Below are positions 61,375 through 64,000 of a stretch of 64,000 nucleotides of DNA, one piece after another. The DNA is from Nitrospirota bacterium (GTDB lineage Bacteria; Nitrospirota; Thermodesulfovibrionia; Thermodesulfovibrionales; JdFR-88): positions 246,375-310,374 of the forward strand of contig JAKAKS010000022.1 in assembly GCA_021813405.1 (NCBI GenBank). The letters run 5' to 3'. Under the pieces are notes generated by a model. It had not been told where the DNA came from and did not search any database. It saw only the letters and a program-made list of their open reading frames with translations. The first letter of the stretch is position 1, and the number at the start of each line of letters is the position of its first letter. A program made the position numbers and the translations under genes.

Positions 61375-61888
61375 CCTTCCAACCATACTTACTTTAAGCC
61401 GGATATTGCTGATACCGGTCTTCCTGCTTATTACCCCGTACCACCCTTACTGGGGCGCGATGGTATTTGCGCTTGCTTCAATGACGGACTGGTTTGATGG
61501 CTACCTGGCCCGCAGAATGGGCGCTGTTACCAAATTCGGGATAATCATGGACCCCATAGCGGACAAGTTCCTTGTGATATCAGCGCTGGTGCTGCTGGTT
61601 AACATGGATTTGCTTTCGGTCTGGATAGCCGCCATCCTTATTGTAAGGGAGTTTCTGGTTACGGCCTTACGGGCGGTGGCGCTTTCAAAGGGGACTATAA
61701 TTGCCGCCGAGATGGGCGGGAAGATCAAGGCGGCGTTGCAGTTCATCGCGATAATATGCCTGGTGCTGGACCAGCGTTTTCTTGGTGTGGACCTTTTTGA
61801 CATAGGCACAGTCCTCATCTGGGCGGCCCTTGTGCTTGCCGTGGTTTCGGGGATAAAATATACAGTCTTGTTCTGGAAGGCGCTTTAA
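61343..61888 (+). CDS. pgsA: CDP-diacylglycerol-glycerol-3-phosphate 3-phosphatidyltransferase
   Basis: 181 residues, four to five transmembrane helices. The CDP-alcohol phosphatidyltransferase motif is DWFDGYLARRMGAVTKFGIIMDPIADK, i.e. D-x2-D-G-x2-A-R-x8-G-x3-D-x3-D. It makes phosphatidylglycerophosphate, the precursor of PG and cardiolipin. It is in the Kdo operon and is followed after 2 bases by plsY. Confidence 0.92.
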   Translation: MTSSAPTVKFNLPTILTLSRILLIPVFLLITPYHPYWGAMVFALASMTDWFDGYLARRMGAVTKFGIIMDPIADKFLVISALVLLVNMDLLSVWIAAILIVREFLVTALRAVALSKGTIIAAEMGGKIKAALQFIAIICLVLDQRFLGVDLFDIGTVLIWAALVLAVVSGIKYTVLFWKAL

Positions 61889-61890
61889 AC

Positions 61891-62499
61891 ATGCCTGCTT
61901 GCCTTATTTCAGCCTTGCCGGTCCTGGCAGGATACCTGATGGGCTCTATCCCGTTTGGGCTTCTTCTTGCCAGCGCAAAAAATGTGGACCCAAGGCGCGT
62001 GGGCAGCGGCAATATCGGGGCCACAAACGTGCTCAGGGCCGCGGGCAAACTGCCGGCGCTGCTTACCTTGCTTGCAGATGGCCTTAAAGGAGCTGCCGCG
62101 GTCGGGCTGGCCCGGCTTGCAGGCCTTGATCCGTTTTGGCAGGGGATTGCCGGCCTGGCCGCCGTGGTGGGCCATTGCCTGCCGGTATTCCTTAAATTCA
62201 AAGGCGGAAAGGGTGTGGCAACCGGCCTTGGCGTTATCTGCGCTTACGCCCCGCTGATGGGCGTTGCGGGGCTTGCCATATGGATATTGACGGCTGCCGT
62301 TTCCAGGTATTCTTCATTGTCCGCCCTTTCGGCGTTTGCCCTGATGCCTGTTGCCGGATTTCTTTTGGGGGCCGGGAAAGCTAAAATACTTATTGTGATT
62401 GTCCTTTTTGCTTTTATTCTATGGACCCATCGCGGAAACGTAAGAAGACTCCTTGGCGGCACGGAGCGAAAAATCGGTGAACGGGAAAAAACGGCTTAG
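61891..62499 (+). CDS. plsY: glycerol-3-phosphate acyltransferase PlsY
   Basis: 202 residues, about five to six transmembrane helices. The three PlsY motifs are seen: GSIPFGLLLA (motif 1), GSGNIGATNVLRAAGK (motif 1b/2) and KFKGGKGVATGLG (motif 3). It transfers the acyl group from acyl-phosphate to glycerol-3-phosphate. The next gene starts inside it at 62477. Confidence 0.93.
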   Translation: MPACLISALPVLAGYLMGSIPFGLLLASAKNVDPRRVGSGNIGATNVLRAAGKLPALLTLLADGLKGAAAVGLARLAGLDPFWQGIAGLAAVVGHCLPVFLKFKGGKGVATGLGVICAYAPLMGVAGLAIWILTAAVSRYSSLSALSAFALMPVAGFLLGAGKAKILIVIVLFAFILWTHRGNVRRLLGGTERKIGEREKTA

Positions 62500-64000
62500 C
62501 GCGGCAGCGGCCGCTCTGGTTTGCGTGCTGGCTTTTGCGGCAACGGCATTTGCCGGCAGCCTTGCCGGCCGGCAGGCAAAAGGGCTGAGGAATTACGAGC
62601 CTTATACGGCGGTGCAAATGAAGAGGGCCGGCATAAACCCGGCAGACGCTGAACCTCTGCTGGAAAAGGGCCTTGCAGCATCGCCGGATTTCCCGCCCGT
62701 CTACTTCCAGCTTGCCAGAGAGTCGCTCCGGCATCTGCCCGATGGGTTTTCCAAGTGGGTTTATTATTCGGTGGAGGGCATCAGGGCTTACGGCAGGAAC
62801 TGGTGGTGGTCTTTGAGCCTGTCGGGGCTGGTTACGGCAAGCCTGGCCGCCTCCTTTGTTGGCTCTCTCCTTTTAACGGTGCTTTTGCGGCTTCCAAGGG
62901 AATTCCCTCTTTTAAAGCACGATACCGAAGAAAACCCCCTGCACCTTTTTGTATGGCTTGGCATGCTGGTGATTTCCGTATTTTTCGGGGCCGCCTTTTT
63001 CCTGGGCACGCTTCTTATGCTGCTTGGCCTGTATTTTGGGAAACGCGACCGGCTGCTTGTTTATCTTGCCCTTGCGGCGCTTGTGTTTCTGCCTGCCGCC
63101 AGTGGATGGCTGAAGGCGCTCTCCAGCGATTCCAGCACGGAACTGCGGGCTGTAACCGCTGTAAACGAAGCCAGGGGCGATTCGCTTGCGCTTTCGGCGC
63201 TTGCCAACAGCACGGACTTTGAAGGCGCATTTTCATACGGGCTTGCCCTTAAACGCGAAGGCAGGCTCAATAATGCCGTTTCCGCATTTTCAACCGCCCT
63301 CAGGAATTCAGGCGGCAAGGACACCAGGGCGTATGTGGACCTTGCAAACTGCTACCAGCTGCTTGGCAACAGCAGCTCCGCCCAGCAGCTTTATGAGTCT
63401 TCCATCGCCATACGGCCCAATGCGGAGGCATTCTACAACCTTGCGCTTCTTAACAGGAAAAAATTCAATTTTGAAAAAGGCGATGAGCTTTTCAAGCAGG
63501 CGCTTAAGCTTGCCCCTGGAAAGGTGTCCGCCTTTTCCAGCTATGCCGAAGGGGCGCCTGATGCCCCCATGGATTCCACCCTGGGGTTTAATGATTTTTA
63601 CCGGTTGCTTCTGGGGCCGCACAGGATTGCCTGGATGGCCCCGCAATCCTATGCCGCAATCCTTTGGATGCTTGTGTTTGCCTTTTATGCCCGCGCGGGG
63701 AAACTGAAAGCCTTCAGGTGCTCCCGGTGCGGGAAGGTCCTTTGCTATGGCTGCGAAGGTGAAACATACTGGGGGAGGATGTGCGGGGACTGTTACCGCA
63801 GCCTTGTAAAGCTGGAGGCGCTGGACCCTAAAGAGCGGGTATCCAGGCTCCTTAAAATACACGGCTACCAGCTCAAAAGGGGCGGCCTCATAAGGGCGCT
63901 GTCGTTTGCGCCGCCCGGCATAGCATATATATACGCAGGCAATGTCCTTCAGGGCATGCTCATGTTATGGGTTTTCCTGTTTGCCGTTGGCCTGCTGGTT
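62477..64000 (+). CDS. TPR-repeat membrane protein with C-terminal zinc ribbon, 3' truncated
   Basis: The frame is open from the GTG at 62477 to the end of the window (508 codons), overlapping plsY by 23 bases. A signal peptide (1-27) is followed by TM helices near 110-140, 155-185 and 190-210, a TPR region (about 245-340; EGAFSYGLALKREGRLNNAVSAFSTAL, RAYVDLANCYQLLGNSSSAQQLYESSIAIRP), a helix near 385, a zinc ribbon with CSRCGKVLCYGC and CGDC, and further helices. It is not a known family to me; TPR plus zinc ribbon plus membrane regions suggests an assembly or secretion scaffold. Confidence 0.7.
   Translation, partial: MNGKKRLSAAAAALVCVLAFAATAFAGSLAGRQAKGLRNYEPYTAVQMKRAGINPADAEPLLEKGLAASPDFPPVYFQLARESLRHLPDGFSKWVYYSVEGIRAYGRNWWWSLSLSGLVTASLAASFVGSLLLTVLLRLPREFPLLKHDTEENPLHLFVWLGMLVISVFFGAAFFLGTLLMLLGLYFGKRDRLLVYLALAALVFLPAASGWLKALSSDSSTELRAVTAVNEARGDSLALSALANSTDFEGAFSYGLALKREGRLNNAVSAFSTALRNSGGKDTRAYVDLANCYQLLGNSSSAQQLYESSIAIRPNAEAFYNLALLNRKKFNFEKGDELFKQALKLAPGKVSAFSSYAEGAPDAPMDSTLGFNDFYRLLLGPHRIAWMAPQSYAAILWMLVFAFYARAGKLKAFRCSRCGKVLCYGCEGETYWGRMCGDCYRSLVKLEALDPKERVSRLLKIHGYQLKRGGLIRALSFAPPGIAYIYAGNVLQGMLMLWVFLFAVGLLV

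Overview
The window comes from a Gram-negative bacterium with a moderately GC-rich genome. It carries a complete Kdo branch of LPS synthesis, TonB-dependent and other outer-membrane proteins, lipoproteins and type IV pilus ATPases. The gene mix (an Ehr-type complex, a KamA aminomutase, atpB-atpE separated from the rest of ATP synthase, SPASM radical SAM enzymes) suggests an anaerobic or microaerobic chemoorganotroph or lithotroph of the Nitrospirota/Desulfobacterota kind. This is inferred from gene content only; no rRNA or tRNA gene was found to test it.

Layout. 1-2.0 kb: end of a BaiN-like flavoprotein, Maf, a small secreted protein. 2.0-13.4 kb: a copper/silver island with the efflux operon ytkA-like-cusCBA, a divergent OmpR/EnvZ-type two-component system, a cysteine-rich membrane protein, and a SHOCT protein with the CopA ATPase. 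13.4-18.2 kb: orphan histidine kinase, ABC-type periplasmic binding protein and TonB receptor. 18.2-20.0 kb: a probable peptide (RiPP) system made of a 34-residue precursor and a SPASM radical SAM maturase, behind a perfect CRP/FNR-family palindrome. 20.0-22.3 kb: DUF302, MsrA, MsrB, DUF202 and a small lipoprotein. 22.4-29.6 kb: a six-gene energy-converting-hydrogenase-related (Ehr) complex whose large subunit lacks NiFe ligands. 29.6-33.6 kb: lysine 2,3-aminomutase, two ATP-grasp ligases and a GNAT acetyltransferase, tightly packed. 33.7-43.5 kb: Slp lipoprotein, metallophosphoesterase, RNase G/E, PilT with a degenerate PilB-like partner, a SprT-like protein, a 2OG-Fe(II) oxygenase with a chorismatase-like protein, and MtgA. 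43.6-49.9 kb: SWIB/H1-like protein, TPR protein, a pterin mini-operon (FolB, reductase, carbinolamine dehydratase), TatA, patatin, homoserine dehydrogenase and a nuclease-like/cold-shock fusion. 50-54.8 kb: PilZ-receiver fusion, beta-barrel, cupredoxin, B12-type radical SAM with a type III PKS, and a DUF3568 lipoprotein. 55-56.1 kb: atpB-atpE. 56.5-64 kb: kdsB-pyrG-kdsA-kdsD-kdsC-pgsA-plsY and a TPR membrane protein running off the end.

The best candidates for undescribed biology are the RiPP locus (its precursor gene is very short), the aminomutase/double ATP-grasp/acetyltransferase cassette, the radical SAM/type III PKS pair and the oxygenase/chorismatase pair. A genome-level pattern also stands out: at least seven genes without a Shine-Dalgarno sequence have a sigma70-type -10 hexamer only 5-9 bases before the start codon, which suggests leaderless transcription. 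A 72-bp imperfect repeat occurs twice. No CRISPR array, transposase, rRNA or tRNA was seen.
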